This document shows, one piece after another, positions 18,350 through 27,523 of a stretch of 64,000 nucleotides of DNA (position 1 is the first letter of the stretch; each line of letters starts with the position of its first letter). The notes below the pieces were generated by a model. The model was not told the origin of the DNA. It was given only the letters and a program-made list of their open reading frames with translations, and did not search any database. The position numbers and the translations under genes were made by a program. Origin of the DNA: Leifsonia soli (GTDB lineage: Bacteria; Actinomycetota; Actinomycetes; Actinomycetales; Microbacteriaceae); NCBI RefSeq assembly GCF_013408745.1, contig NZ_JACCBJ010000001.1, positions 2,170,001 to 2,234,000 of the forward strand, written 5' to 3'.

Positions 18350-19144
18350 ATGCCCGCTCAGCCCGTGATGTTCATCCACGGCCTCTGGATCCACTCGTCC
18401 GCCTGGCAGCCCTGGCAGGACCTGTTCACCGAGGCCGGATACGAGACGGTCGCCCCCGGCTGGCCGGGCGATCTCGCGACCGTCGAGGAGACCAGGGCCG
18501 ACCCGTCCGGCCTCGACGACATCGGGATCGAGGCGATCTGCCGACACTATGCCGGCCTCATCGATGCGATGCCGGTGAAGCCCGTCCTGGTCGGGCACTC
18601 CTTCGGCGGACTCATCGCGCAGGAGCTGCTGGCCAACGGATACGGCGTCGCCGCGGTCGCGATCGATCCTGCGCCGATCAAGGGCGTCAACATCCTGCCG
18701 TTCTCGCAGTTGCGCTCGGCCCTTCCGGTGCTGGGCAACCCGGCGAACAGGAAGCGCACGGTCGCCCTCACCGCCAAGCAGTTCCGCTACGCGTTCGGGA
18801 ACGCGATCCCCGAAGCCGAATCGGACGCCCTCCATGACGCGTGGACGATCCCCGGGCCGGGTCGCCCGCTGTTCGAGGATGCGACGGCGAACTTCGTGAA
18901 GGGGTCGCCCGCCACCGTCGACACCCATGTCGCCGACCGGGGACCGCTGCTCCTGATCACCGGGACGGAGGACCACACCGTTCCGCGGTCGGTGACCGCA
19001 GCGGTGGCGAAGCTCTACGCGGGCGGTCCCGCGGTCACGGACTTCCAGGAGTTCGAGGGACGCGGCCATTCCCTCACCATGGACTCCGGGTGGCGCGATG
19101 TCGCCGACGCGGCGCTCGCGTGGATGAAGGAGAAAGGCTTCTAG
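18350..19144 (+). CDS. Alpha/beta-fold hydrolase
   Basis: 264 residues with an intact hydrolase triad: oxyanion-side motif HGLWIHSSAW (10-19), nucleophile elbow GHSFGG (82-87, S84), acid in LLLITGTEDHTVP, and His in GRGHSLTMDSGW. It is most like esterase/lactonase or haloperoxidase-type hydrolases. GAAGGAGCCGCC gives a good ribosome site. Its stop codon shares the tetranucleotide CTAG (19141-19144) with the convergent regulator's stop. The SDR upstream suggests a joint redox/hydrolysis role on one compound. Confidence 0.88.
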   Translation: MPAQPVMFIHGLWIHSSAWQPWQDLFTEAGYETVAPGWPGDLATVEETRADPSGLDDIGIEAICRHYAGLIDAMPVKPVLVGHSFGGLIAQELLANGYGVAAVAIDPAPIKGVNILPFSQLRSALPVLGNPANRKRTVALTAKQFRYAFGNAIPEAESDALHDAWTIPGPGRPLFEDATANFVKGSPATVDTHVADRGPLLLITGTEDHTVPRSVTAAVAKLYAGGPAVTDFQEFEGRGHSLTMDSGWRDVADAALAWMKEKGF

Positions 19145-19968
19145 CCCGCGACGCCGGACGCGACGACCTCCAGCCGGGCGAGCGCCTCCTCGGAGGCGCT
19201 GCCGCGCTCGGCGTGGTAGACGACGATGACGGGGTGGTCGCTCCCCGCGAAGCACAGACGTTCGAAGGCGAGTTCGATGGGGCCGACCACTGGATGCGAC
19301 AGCAGGTTCACCCCGCTCGCCGCAGCCCCCACGTCGTGTCTCCCCCAGAGCTCGGCGAACCGGCTGCTCCCCTCCATCAGGCCGGCGACGAGGTCGGGCA
19401 GGCGCGGATCCAGCGGGGGCGTCGCCGCCTGCGCCCGCAGGTAGGAGACGAGCCGCACGGTCATCTCCTCCCAGTTGACGTAGAGGGCGCGCACGCGCGG
19501 GTCGAGGAACGCCGCCTCGACGAGGTTCACGCCGGGACGGAACGACGGCGACAGCGCTCCCGCCAGGGGATTGGCGCCGATCACGTCGAGGATCCGGTCG
19601 TGCACGATGGCGGGAGTCGACAGTGCGGCGATGAATGCGGCCAGGCGGTCTGCGCCCTCCGGCGTCTGCTCCGCTTCGTATCCGCGATCGGGCAGCGGCC
19701 GCACCAGCCGGTGGAGGAACTCCTCGGAGGCGGGGGCGAGCAGCAGCGCACGGGCGATGGCGGTGACCACCTGGGTCGACGGGTGACGTTCGCGACCCTG
19801 CTCCAGGCGCAGGTAGTACTCCGAGCTGATCCCGGCGAGCGCCGCGACCTCCTCCCGGCGGAGCCCGGAGACAAGGCGCCGGCGGCCGTCCTCGGGCAGG
19901 CCGACGTCCTCCGGCCGCACCGATTCGCGCCGAGCACGCAGGTAGTCGCCGAGGGCGTTGTCCGCCAT
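19141..19968 (-). CDS. XRE/MmyB-type transcriptional regulator
   Basis: 275 residues. The N terminus carries an HTH_XRE domain (LGDYLRARRESV ... LRREEVAALAGISSEYYLRLEQGRE, about 5-65), and residues 95-265 form the MmyB-like PAS-fold ligand-binding domain seen in actinobacterial regulators of adjacent SDR genes. A -10 box TAGCAT (minus strand, 19975-19980) sits 6 nt before the ATG, implying a leaderless mRNA. The convergent SDR/hydrolase pair is a plausible target, by inference from position only. Confidence 0.85.
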   Translation of the reverse strand: MADNALGDYLRARRESVRPEDVGLPEDGRRRLVSGLRREEVAALAGISSEYYLRLEQGRERHPSTQVVTAIARALLLAPASEEFLHRLVRPLPDRGYEAEQTPEGADRLAAFIAALSTPAIVHDRILDVIGANPLAGALSPSFRPGVNLVEAAFLDPRVRALYVNWEEMTVRLVSYLRAQAATPPLDPRLPDLVAGLMEGSSRFAELWGRHDVGAAASGVNLLSHPVVGPIELAFERLCFAGSDHPVIVVYHAERGSASEEALARLEVVASGVAG

Positions 19969-19997
19969 GAGTGGATGCTAGCCGTTCGCCTCCCGGA

Positions 19998-21893
19998 TCA
20001 CACCTGCGCCGGAGCACCGCCGCCGACGACGGGAGCCCTGGCCGCCCGGGGCGCCCGCGCGGCGCGCAGGGCGGCGAGGATCGTCGCGAGGTCGACGGCC
20101 TCCTGGAGGAGCGCTCCGACGATGGCCGGGATGACGCCGAAGGCGGCGATCAGCATCAGGACGACGGAGGCGGCGATGCCGAGCCAGATGCTCTGCAGTG
20201 CGATGCGGACGGTGCGGCGGGAGATCGCGACCGCGTCGACCACGCCGGCGATGTCGTCCACGAGGAGCACGACATCCGCCGATTCGCTCGCCGCCGTCGC
20301 GCCCTTCGCACCCATCGCGACGCCGACATCGGCGCGGGCGAGCACGGGGGCGTCGTTGACGCCGTCCCCCACCATGACCACGGGACGGTCGGCGATCTCG
20401 GCCACCCTGCGCACTTTGTCGGCGGGGAGGCATTCGGAGAGGTACCGGGTGATGCCGAGCGCGGCAGCGGTGTGCGCGGCCGTCTCCTCCGCATCGCCGG
20501 TGAGGAGCTCGACGTCCGTCACGCCGAGGTCGCGCAGACCGCGGAGAGTCGCCTCGGCGTCGGGGCGGGGCGGATCGGCTTCGATGATGACCCCGGCGTA
20601 GGCGTCGTCGACGGTGACGTACACGGCCAGCTCCCCCGGGCCGATCTCGGCGCGCGGGGTGTCCGGTGCGAACTCCCGCGCGAAGGCGAGCTTCCCGACC
20701 GCCACGCGGCGTCCGTCCACCTGGGCGAGCACGCCGTTGGTGGCGTGCTCCTCGGCGGAGGCCACCTCGCGGAGCGCGACGGACCGCTTCTCGGCCGCCT
20801 GCACCACCGAGGCGGCGAGGACATGCGAGGAGTACTGCTCGGCGCTCGCCGTCAGCGAGAGCAGCTCGGTCGCGTCGACTCCGGGTGCCGGCCGCACCTC
20901 GCGGAGCACGGGGCGGCCGGTCGTCAGCGTCCCGGTCTTGTCGAAGACGACGGTGCGGGCACGCGCGAGCACCTCGAACACCGACCCGGTGCGCACCAGG
21001 ATGCCGGTGTGCGCCGCCCGGCTCATGCCGCCGATGAACGCCACCGGCGCCGCGATCAGCAGCGGGCACGGCGTCGCCAGGACGAGGACCTCCGCGAACC
21101 GCACGGGATCGCCGCTCACCGCCCAGGCGACGGCGCCCAGCAGGAGCGAGAAGACGGTGAACGGCACGGCGAACCGGTCGGCCAGCCGGACCACCCGCGG
21201 CCTGCTGCTCGCCGCCTGCGCGACGAGGGCGACGATCTGCTGGTACTGACTGTCGGCGGCGACGGCCGTCGCGCGCAGCCGCACGGCCTCCGAGCCGTTG
21301 ACGCTGCCGCTGAGGACCTCGTCGCCGGGCGACCGGTCGACGGGAAGGCTCTCGCCGGTGAGCGACGACAGGTCGAACGCGGCGGCATCCAGCAGGGCCC
21401 CGTCCACCGGCACCACTTCGGCCGGCCGCACCAGCAGGATGTCGCCGATGCGGACATCGCCGATCGGCACGTCCTCCAGCCGGTCCCCCGCGAAGCGGTG
21501 CGCCGACCGCGGCTCGCGCCGCAGCAGCGCATCCAGCTCGTGCCTGGCCCGGCGGTTGGCGTAGTCCTCGAGCGCCTCCCCGCCGCTCAGCATGAGGACG
21601 ACGACGAGCGACGCCGCCACCTCCCCCACCGCCACGGTCGCCACGATCGCGACGACCGCGAGCAGGTCGACGCCGAGCCCGCCGGTGGCGAGCGTCCGCA
21701 GCATCCGGACGGTGTAGCCGACGGCCACCGCGATCGCGTACAGACCGGCGGTCCACTGCGCGGCGGTCACCGCCCCGGCGAAGAACAGCACGAGCGCGAC
21801 GACGCCCACCAGCAGCGTCAGCGTGATCACGCGGTAGCGGAGGGCCGCCCTCACCAGCCGTCCCCCGACGCGCGGGCGCTCGGGAGCGGTCAC
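19998..21893 (-). CDS. Heavy-metal-translocating P1B-type ATPase
   Basis: 631 residues without an N-terminal metal-binding (HMA) domain. It has paired N-terminal helices, the TGESLPV actuator loop, the membrane metal motif TPCPL, phosphorylated Asp318 in DKTGTLTTG, TGDAEETA and the hinge MVGDGVNDAPVLARADVG. The conserved HP dipeptide of P1B pumps is replaced by HV (SSHVLAAS). The GTG start overlaps the stop of the upstream alcohol dehydrogenase (GTGA), so the two form an operon under the paired palindromes at 23009-23049. The metal is uncertain; Zn2+/Cd2+/Co2+-type is possible. Confidence 0.9.
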   Translation of the reverse strand: MTAPERPRVGGRLVRAALRYRVITLTLLVGVVALVLFFAGAVTAAQWTAGLYAIAVAVGYTVRMLRTLATGGLGVDLLAVVAIVATVAVGEVAASLVVVLMLSGGEALEDYANRRARHELDALLRREPRSAHRFAGDRLEDVPIGDVRIGDILLVRPAEVVPVDGALLDAAAFDLSSLTGESLPVDRSPGDEVLSGSVNGSEAVRLRATAVAADSQYQQIVALVAQAASSRPRVVRLADRFAVPFTVFSLLLGAVAWAVSGDPVRFAEVLVLATPCPLLIAAPVAFIGGMSRAAHTGILVRTGSVFEVLARARTVVFDKTGTLTTGRPVLREVRPAPGVDATELLSLTASAEQYSSHVLAASVVQAAEKRSVALREVASAEEHATNGVLAQVDGRRVAVGKLAFAREFAPDTPRAEIGPGELAVYVTVDDAYAGVIIEADPPRPDAEATLRGLRDLGVTDVELLTGDAEETAAHTAAALGITRYLSECLPADKVRRVAEIADRPVVMVGDGVNDAPVLARADVGVAMGAKGATAASESADVVLLVDDIAGVVDAVAISRRTVRIALQSIWLGIAASVVLMLIAAFGVIPAIVGALLQEAVDLATILAALRAARAPRAARAPVVGGGAPAQV

Positions 21894-22954
21894 TCCCGTG
21901 CTGCTGCGCCCGCGTCGGCGGGCGATTCGACCGGGAGCCCGGAGTCGTAGACGAAGACGAGCCGCGCGGGCACCTGCCCGGCGAGCACCTCCGCGACCGC
22001 CTCGTTCACGTCGGCGATGTCACGACGGGCGGCGACGACGCGGGTGCGTCCCGCCGCGTGCAGCGCGAACACCTCGACGAGGTCCTGCCGCGTCCCGACG
22101 ATGGAGCCGATCACCGAGATGCCCTTGAGCACGGTGTCGAACACCGGGATGGTGAGGGTGCCGTCGGCCGGGAGCGAGACGAGCACGAGCCGGCCGCCGC
22201 GGTTGAGCGACTGGAAGGCCTGGTCGAACACGGTGGGCGCGACGGCGAGCACGATGGCGACATCCACGCCGCCCAGGTGCCGGATCGCCTGCACCGGGTC
22301 GACCTCGGCCGCGTTGACCGCGTGGTCCGCGCCCAGCTCGACCGCCAGCTCGAGCTTCTCCTCGGTGACGTCCACGGCAACCACCTGCGCTCCGACCAGC
22401 CGCGCGTACTGCACCGCGAGGTGGCCGAGACCGCCGATGCCGAAGACGGCGACGCGCTCGCCCGGCACCACGCGTGCGGCCTTCACCGCGGCATACGTGG
22501 TGACGCCGGCGCAGGTCAGCGGGGCGGCATCCAGCGGGGACACCCCATCGGGGACCGGGACGGCGAACCGCGCCTCGGCGATGGCGTACTCGGCGTACCC
22601 GCCGTCGACGGAGTACCCGGTGTTGTGCTGCGACTCGCACAGGTTCTCGCGTCCGTCGATGCAGTAGCGGCACTCGCCGCACGCGTATCCCAGCCACGGG
22701 AGCGCGACGCGCTGCCCGACCTCGCGCGTCGTGACGCCGTCGCCGAGGCGCTCCACGATCCCGACGCCCTCGTGCCCGGGGACGAACGGGAGGCCGGGCT
22801 GGACCGGCCAGTCGCCGTCGATGGCATGGATGTCGGTGTGACACAGTCCGCACGCCTCCAGGCGGACCAGCACCTGACCCGGGCCGGGGGTCGGAATCGG
22901 ACGGTCTTCGAGGGTGAGCGGTTCGCGGTACTGGCTCACGACGGCTGCGCGCAT
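21890..22954 (-). CDS. Zinc-dependent alcohol dehydrogenase (AdhP-like)
   Basis: 354 residues. Catalytic zinc ligands are in CGLCHTDIH and GHEGVG, and the structural-zinc cysteines in CGECRYCIDGRENLC. The NAD site follows as GIGGLGHLAVQYA. It oxidises primary alcohols or reduces aldehydes with NAD(H). The ATG at 22954 is preceded by AAAGGAG; the open frame further upstream lacks support. It is the first gene of a two-gene operon with the P1B ATPase. A DosR-like palindrome lies 55 nt upstream of the ATG. Confidence 0.92.
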   Translation of the reverse strand: MRAAVVSQYREPLTLEDRPIPTPGPGQVLVRLEACGLCHTDIHAIDGDWPVQPGLPFVPGHEGVGIVERLGDGVTTREVGQRVALPWLGYACGECRYCIDGRENLCESQHNTGYSVDGGYAEYAIAEARFAVPVPDGVSPLDAAPLTCAGVTTYAAVKAARVVPGERVAVFGIGGLGHLAVQYARLVGAQVVAVDVTEEKLELAVELGADHAVNAAEVDPVQAIRHLGGVDVAIVLAVAPTVFDQAFQSLNRGGRLVLVSLPADGTLTIPVFDTVLKGISVIGSIVGTRQDLVEVFALHAAGRTRVVAARRDIADVNEAVAEVLAGQVPARLVFVYDSGLPVESPADAGAAARE

Positions 22955-23008
22955 GGGCGGCTCCTTTCGGTATGCCGACAGTGTGCTGCGCGCCCGGCGG
23001 CGGCCGCC

Positions 23009-23049
23009 GGGCCGAAGGTCCCGCGGCCCGGTCGTGGGCCTTTGGACCC
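23009..23049. promoter_or_regulatory. Two DosR-like boxes between the AdhP-like gene and a small membrane protein gene
   Basis: GGGCCGAAGGTCCC (23009-23022) and GGGCCTTTGGACCC (23036-23049), centres 27 bp apart. The first is the exact reverse complement of a box at 31128. Each lies about 53-55 nt from the start codon it faces. They resemble the mycobacterial DosR/DevR box (core GGGAC...GTCCC). Binding by the DosR-like regulator encoded at 34922 is inferred. Confidence 0.65.
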
Positions 23050-23101
23050 TGAACGACCGGCAGCGTCCTCGCCATCCTGGGAGCGAGAGTTCGGAGGAGA
23101 C

Positions 23102-23527
23102 ATGAAACGCTGGACCCGCATCGTCCTGACCGTCCTGACGGCCGCCGTCGGCCTGAGCGCGGTCGCCGGAGGCCTCGCGCTCATCATCGGAGGAGCGACG
23201 ACGACGACCGGAGCGGGCGTCGTGCCCGACCGCGCCTACCTCGGCGGCAGCCCGTTCACCTCCTATGTCGCGCCCGGGGTCATCCTCGCGGTCATCGTCG
23301 GAGGGACGCACCTGCTCGCCTCCGTCATGGTGGGCCGGCAGTCCGACGCCGGTGCGTTCGCCGCAGCGGTCGCCGCCTTCGGTCTGCTGATCTGGATCTT
23401 CGTGCAGATGATGTTCATCCCGTTCAGCCCGCTGCAGGCGGTCTACTTCGCCGCGGGTCTCGCCGAGCTCGGGCTCGTCCTCCTCGGCCTCGGCCTGTTC
23501 GGGCAGCGCCGGCCGGTCACCCCGTGA
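23102..23527 (+). CDS. Small four-helix membrane protein (141 aa)
   Basis: The ATG at 23102 follows GGAGGAGAC. Four hydrophobic helices are visible (about 9-31, 57-78, 86-107, 113-135), with little soluble sequence between them. I do not recognise the family with certainty. The stop overlaps the next gene (GTGA), so it is translationally coupled to the beta-CASP hydrolase. A DosR-like box sits 53 nt upstream. The function is unknown. Confidence 0.75.
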   Translation: MKRWTRIVLTVLTAAVGLSAVAGGLALIIGGATTTTGAGVVPDRAYLGGSPFTSYVAPGVILAVIVGGTHLLASVMVGRQSDAGAFAAAVAAFGLLIWIFVQMMFIPFSPLQAVYFAAGLAELGLVLLGLGLFGQRRPVTP

Positions 23528-24900
23528 CCGCATCTCTGCGGTTCCTCGGCGCGACCGACACGGTCACCGGCTCCCGGTACCTGATCGAGGACGACGGCGC
23601 GCGCATCCTCGTCGACTGCGGGCTGTTCCAGGGCTACAAGCAGCTGCGGGAGCGCAACTGGCGGCCGTTCCCCGTGGAGCCGGCGAGCGTGGACGCCGTC
23701 GTGGTCACGCACGCGCACCTCGATCACACGGGCTACCTTCCGGCCCTCGTGCGGGACGGTTTCCGCGGCCGCATCCACGCGACGATGGGGACCGCGGAGC
23801 TGAGCCGCCTCGTCCTGCTCGACAGCGGGAGGCTGCTGCAGGAGCAGGCCGCCTTCGCCGACCGCCACCACACCTCCCGGCACGCGCCGCCCCGCCCGCT
23901 CTACACCGAGCAGGACGCCCTCGCCGCGCTGGAGCACGTCGAACCGCACGCGTTCGCGCAGCCGTTCGGCCTCGGAGGGATGACGTTCCGGTTCGTCCCG
24001 GCCGGGCACATCCTCGGCGCCGCCCAGGTGCTGGTGACGACCGGCGCGGGACGGCTGCACTTCACCGGCGACCTCGGCCGTGTGGACGACCCGCTGATGC
24101 GGCCGCCGTCGCCGCTGGAGGAGACGGACGTGCTCATCTCCGAATCCACCTACGGTGACCGCATCCACTCGCGGGTGGACGCGGAGGACGCCCTCGGCCG
24201 CATCGTCACGGACGTGTGCCGCGGCGGCGGCGTCGTGCTGCTGCCCGCGTTCGCCGTCGGCCGCGCAGAGACCCTGCTGCTGCACCTGAGCCGCCTGCGC
24301 GCCACCGGCCGCATCCCCGATGTGCCGATCTTCCTCAACAGCCCGATGGCGGTCGACGCCTCCGAGATCTACGCGCGCCACCCGGAGGAGCACCGGATCC
24401 CGCGCGACGAGTTCGCCGCGATGTACCGGCTGGCCACCCTCGTGCGCACGGTGGACGACTCCAAGCTGCTCAACCTCCGCGGCGGCCCCGCGATCATCAT
24501 CTCCGCCAGCGGAATGCTCGAAGGCGGCAGGATCCTGCACCACATCGACGCGTACGGCGGCGACCCGCGTAACGCGATCGTGCTCACCGGCTTCCAGGCC
24601 GGCGGAACGCGCGGTGCTGCGCTGCAGCGCGGGGAGCGGGTGCTGCGCATCCACGGCCGCGACATCCCGATCCGGGCGCGCGTGCACACCCTCGACATGC
24701 TCTCCGCGCACGCGGACGCGCAGCAGATCGTCGAGTGGATGTCGACGGCGCCGACCGCGCCGGCCGCGGTGTACCTGACCCACGGCGAGCCGGATGCCGC
24801 CGACCAGCTGCGGCTGCGCATCCGCCGCTCCCTCGGCTGGTCGGCCCGCGTGCCCGAGTTCGGCGAGACGGTCAGCGTGAGCGCGGCGACCGGGCCGTGA
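23524..24900 (+). CDS. Metallo-beta-lactamase-fold / beta-CASP hydrolase (putative RNA nuclease)
   Basis: 458 residues. The metallo-beta-lactamase core has HAHLDH (H63, H65, D67, H68), GHILGA and FTGDLGR, followed by the beta-CASP insert and a C-terminal motif LSAHADAQQI. The domain order matches the archaeal/bacterial CPSF-73/Ysh1-like family, so zinc-dependent RNA cleavage is the likely activity. It is unlike the longer RNase J. The GTG start overlaps the upstream stop. The last 29 nt overlap the convergent P-type ATPase gene. Its place in a putative dormancy regulon suggests stress-time RNA turnover (inference). Confidence 0.88.
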   Translation: MTASLRFLGATDTVTGSRYLIEDDGARILVDCGLFQGYKQLRERNWRPFPVEPASVDAVVVTHAHLDHTGYLPALVRDGFRGRIHATMGTAELSRLVLLDSGRLLQEQAAFADRHHTSRHAPPRPLYTEQDALAALEHVEPHAFAQPFGLGGMTFRFVPAGHILGAAQVLVTTGAGRLHFTGDLGRVDDPLMRPPSPLEETDVLISESTYGDRIHSRVDAEDALGRIVTDVCRGGGVVLLPAFAVGRAETLLLHLSRLRATGRIPDVPIFLNSPMAVDASEIYARHPEEHRIPRDEFAAMYRLATLVRTVDDSKLLNLRGGPAIIISASGMLEGGRILHHIDAYGGDPRNAIVLTGFQAGGTRGAALQRGERVLRIHGRDIPIRARVHTLDMLSAHADAQQIVEWMSTAPTAPAAVYLTHGEPDAADQLRLRIRRSLGWSARVPEFGETVSVSAATGP

Positions 24901-27523
24901 ACCGCGACGCCCGCCGCGCGACCCGGTGCGGGTAGGCGCGGACGCGCTGCGGCAGCTCCGGCGGGCGCGACAGCCGTGCGTAGTACCAGATCTTCGCCAC
25001 CTCGACGAGCACCAGGTAGGCGACCACCATCGCGGCGAGCGCCAGCACGAACACCGCGGGAAGCGGGGTGAAGCCCAGCACGCCGGCGAGCGGCGAGTAG
25101 GGCAGCCACGCGCCGATCGCCACGACGGCCAGCACCGAGAGCACGAGCGGACGCGACGGACGGCTGCGCAGGAACGGCACGCGCCGCGTCCGCACGGCGA
25201 ACACGATCAGCGTCTGCGTCGCGATCGACTCGATGAACCAGCCGGAGCGGAACTCGGGCGGAGCCGCGTTCAGCGCGAACAGCATCAGCGCGAAGGTGGC
25301 GAAGTCGAACAGCGAGCTGATCGGGCCGAACAGCAGCATGAAGCGACGGATCGCCGGGATGTCCCAGTGCGCGGGCGCGCGCAGCTGCTCCGCATCCACG
25401 TGGTCGGTCGGGATGGCGAGCTGGCTCGAATCGTAGAGCAGGTTGTTCAGCAGGATCTGGCCGGGCAGCATCGGCAGGAACGGCAGGACCACCGACGCGA
25501 CCGACGCGCTGAACATGTTGCCGAAGTTGCTGGAGGTGCCCATCAGCACGTACTTGATCGTGTTCGCAAAGATGCGGCGGCCCTCGGTCACCCCGTCGGC
25601 GAGCACGTCGAGGTCCTTCTCCAGCAGGAGGACGTCCGCGGCGTCCTTCGCGACGTCGACCGCCGAATCGACCGAGATGCCCACGTCCGCGCGGTGCAGG
25701 GCGAGCGCGTCGTTGACCCCGTCGCCGAGGAACCCGACGGCGCGGCCCTTCCTGCGCAGGGCCCGCACGATCCTCGCCTTCTGCTCGGGCGAGACGCGCG
25801 CGAAGATGGAGGCCGCGCGCGCCGCATCGATCAGGGCGCGGTCGTCGAGCGCATCCACCTCGTCGCCGGTGAGGGTGCCGCGCCGAGCCATGCCGAGCTG
25901 GTCGCAGACGCGCTCGGCCACGGTCGCGCTGTCGCCCGTCGCGATCTTCACCTCGACACCCAGCGCGGTGAGGCGCGCCAGGGAGGCGGCGGCGTCGGGA
26001 CGCACGGCATCGGCGAACACGAGGAAGCCGCGGATCGCGAGGCCCTCCTCTGCGGTGTCATCGAGCTGGGTGAGCCCCGGGGCGGGGCGGGAGGCGACCG
26101 CCACCACGCGCGCGCCGGTCGCGTACAGCTCCGCCAGTTCCGCGGCGACGGCGTCCCCGGGGGCGGTGCACAGCGGCAGCACCGACTCCGGCGCGCCCTT
26201 GACGACCACGATCGGCTCGGACCCGGCTGCGGCGGCGAGCGCCGTGCACCGGCGCCGCTCGTGGTCGAAGGGACGGACCGCGAGCCGCCGGTAGGCGCCC
26301 ACCGGCGCCTCCGCAGCCCCGGGCGCCCCGAGCAGGGCGGCGTCGAGCGGGGTCAGCCCGGCGGCGTCCCGACCGGATGCCCGGACGGCGACGGGATCGG
26401 CGTCGGTGGCCAGCAGGGCGAGCAGGAGGAGCTCGTCGGACGGGACGCCGCCCACCGGGACGGCACGGTCGAAGGCGATCCTCCCGGTCGTCAGCGTCCC
26501 GGTCTTGTCGGTGACGAGGAGGTCGAGGTCGCCGAGGTCCTCGATGCACACCATCCGCTTCACCAGCACCCGCCGGCGGGCGAGAGCGCGCGACCCCGCC
26601 GCGAGGCTGGTGCTCACCACCGCGGGAAGCAGCTGCGGGGTGATCCCGACGGCGATGGCGAGCGAGAACAGCAGGGACTCGATGACCGGCCGGCCGAGCA
26701 GCAGCGCAGCAACGAAGATCACCGACGAGAGGATGAGCGCGACGACGAGCAGGAACACCGAGAACCTGCCGAGCCCGCGCTGGAACTCGGTCTGCGGGTT
26801 CTGGACGCCGAGGCCGACCGCGATCCGGCCGAACTCGGTCTCCCCCGCCGTCGCCACGACGACGCCGGTGCCGCTGCCCGCGTGGACGACGGTCCCCATC
26901 AACGCGCACGACGCGAGATCCCCGATGCCCGCACCGTGCTCGACGGGCTCGACGGACTTCGCGACGGAGGCGGCCTCGCCCGTGACGATGCTCTCGTCGC
27001 ACTCCAGCCCGGACGTCTCGATCAACCGCAGGTCGGCCGGGACGACGGTGCCCACCGCCAGCGCGACGAGGTCGCCGCGGACGAGCTCCGTGACGTCCAC
27101 GCTGCGGCGCACGCCGTCGCGCACGGCGACGACCGTGTGCCGCAGCCGGTCGTGCAGCGCATCGGCTGCCCGCTCCGCGCGGAACTCGTTGACGAAGCCG
27201 AGGCCGATGCTGACCAGCAGGATGACGCCGATGATGAGCGCTTCGGCCCGCTCGCCGACAACGGCGGAGACCGCAGCGGTCGCGAAGAGGAGCACCAGGA
27301 TGGGGCTGCGCACCTGCCGCCCGAGCACCCGCCACGGGCGGGCACGGTGGCCGCGCACCGCGTTCGGGCCGAAGCGCTCCAGCCGCGACGCGGCCTCGGC
27401 GCCGCTCAGCCCGGCGGTGAACGATCCGACCGCGGCGAGCACCGCCTCGACGGACTCTGCTGCGGCTTCGCGCACCGGGCTCACGCCTGGCGGCGGAGTG
27501 ACCGCCGTGGCGGGGCGGCTCAC
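24872..27523 (-). CDS. P3-type cation-transporting ATPase (MgtA/CtpF-like)
   Basis: 883 residues with the full P-type layout: N-terminal cation-ATPase domain, TGEAASVAKS actuator loop, phosphorylated Asp339 in DKTGTLTTG, KGAPESVLPL nucleotide site, FLGDGVNDALALHRADVG hinge, and about ten membrane helices, the last six at the C terminus. The VLMGTSSNFGNMFS segment is typical of Mg2+ transporters (MgtA/MgtB). Its start overlaps the stop of the USP gene upstream (ATGA). M. tuberculosis has a similar pairing of the P-type ATPase CtpF with a USP gene in its DosR regulon. Mg2+ versus Ca2+ is undecided. Confidence 0.9.
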   Translation of the reverse strand: MSRPATAVTPPPGVSPVREAAAESVEAVLAAVGSFTAGLSGAEAASRLERFGPNAVRGHRARPWRVLGRQVRSPILVLLFATAAVSAVVGERAEALIIGVILLVSIGLGFVNEFRAERAADALHDRLRHTVVAVRDGVRRSVDVTELVRGDLVALAVGTVVPADLRLIETSGLECDESIVTGEAASVAKSVEPVEHGAGIGDLASCALMGTVVHAGSGTGVVVATAGETEFGRIAVGLGVQNPQTEFQRGLGRFSVFLLVVALILSSVIFVAALLLGRPVIESLLFSLAIAVGITPQLLPAVVSTSLAAGSRALARRRVLVKRMVCIEDLGDLDLLVTDKTGTLTTGRIAFDRAVPVGGVPSDELLLLALLATDADPVAVRASGRDAAGLTPLDAALLGAPGAAEAPVGAYRRLAVRPFDHERRRCTALAAAAGSEPIVVVKGAPESVLPLCTAPGDAVAAELAELYATGARVVAVASRPAPGLTQLDDTAEEGLAIRGFLVFADAVRPDAAASLARLTALGVEVKIATGDSATVAERVCDQLGMARRGTLTGDEVDALDDRALIDAARAASIFARVSPEQKARIVRALRRKGRAVGFLGDGVNDALALHRADVGISVDSAVDVAKDAADVLLLEKDLDVLADGVTEGRRIFANTIKYVLMGTSSNFGNMFSASVASVVLPFLPMLPGQILLNNLLYDSSQLAIPTDHVDAEQLRAPAHWDIPAIRRFMLLFGPISSLFDFATFALMLFALNAAPPEFRSGWFIESIATQTLIVFAVRTRRVPFLRSRPSRPLVLSVLAVVAIGAWLPYSPLAGVLGFTPLPAVFVLALAAMVVAYLVLVEVAKIWYYARLSRPPELPQRVRAYPHRVARRASRFTARSPRSR

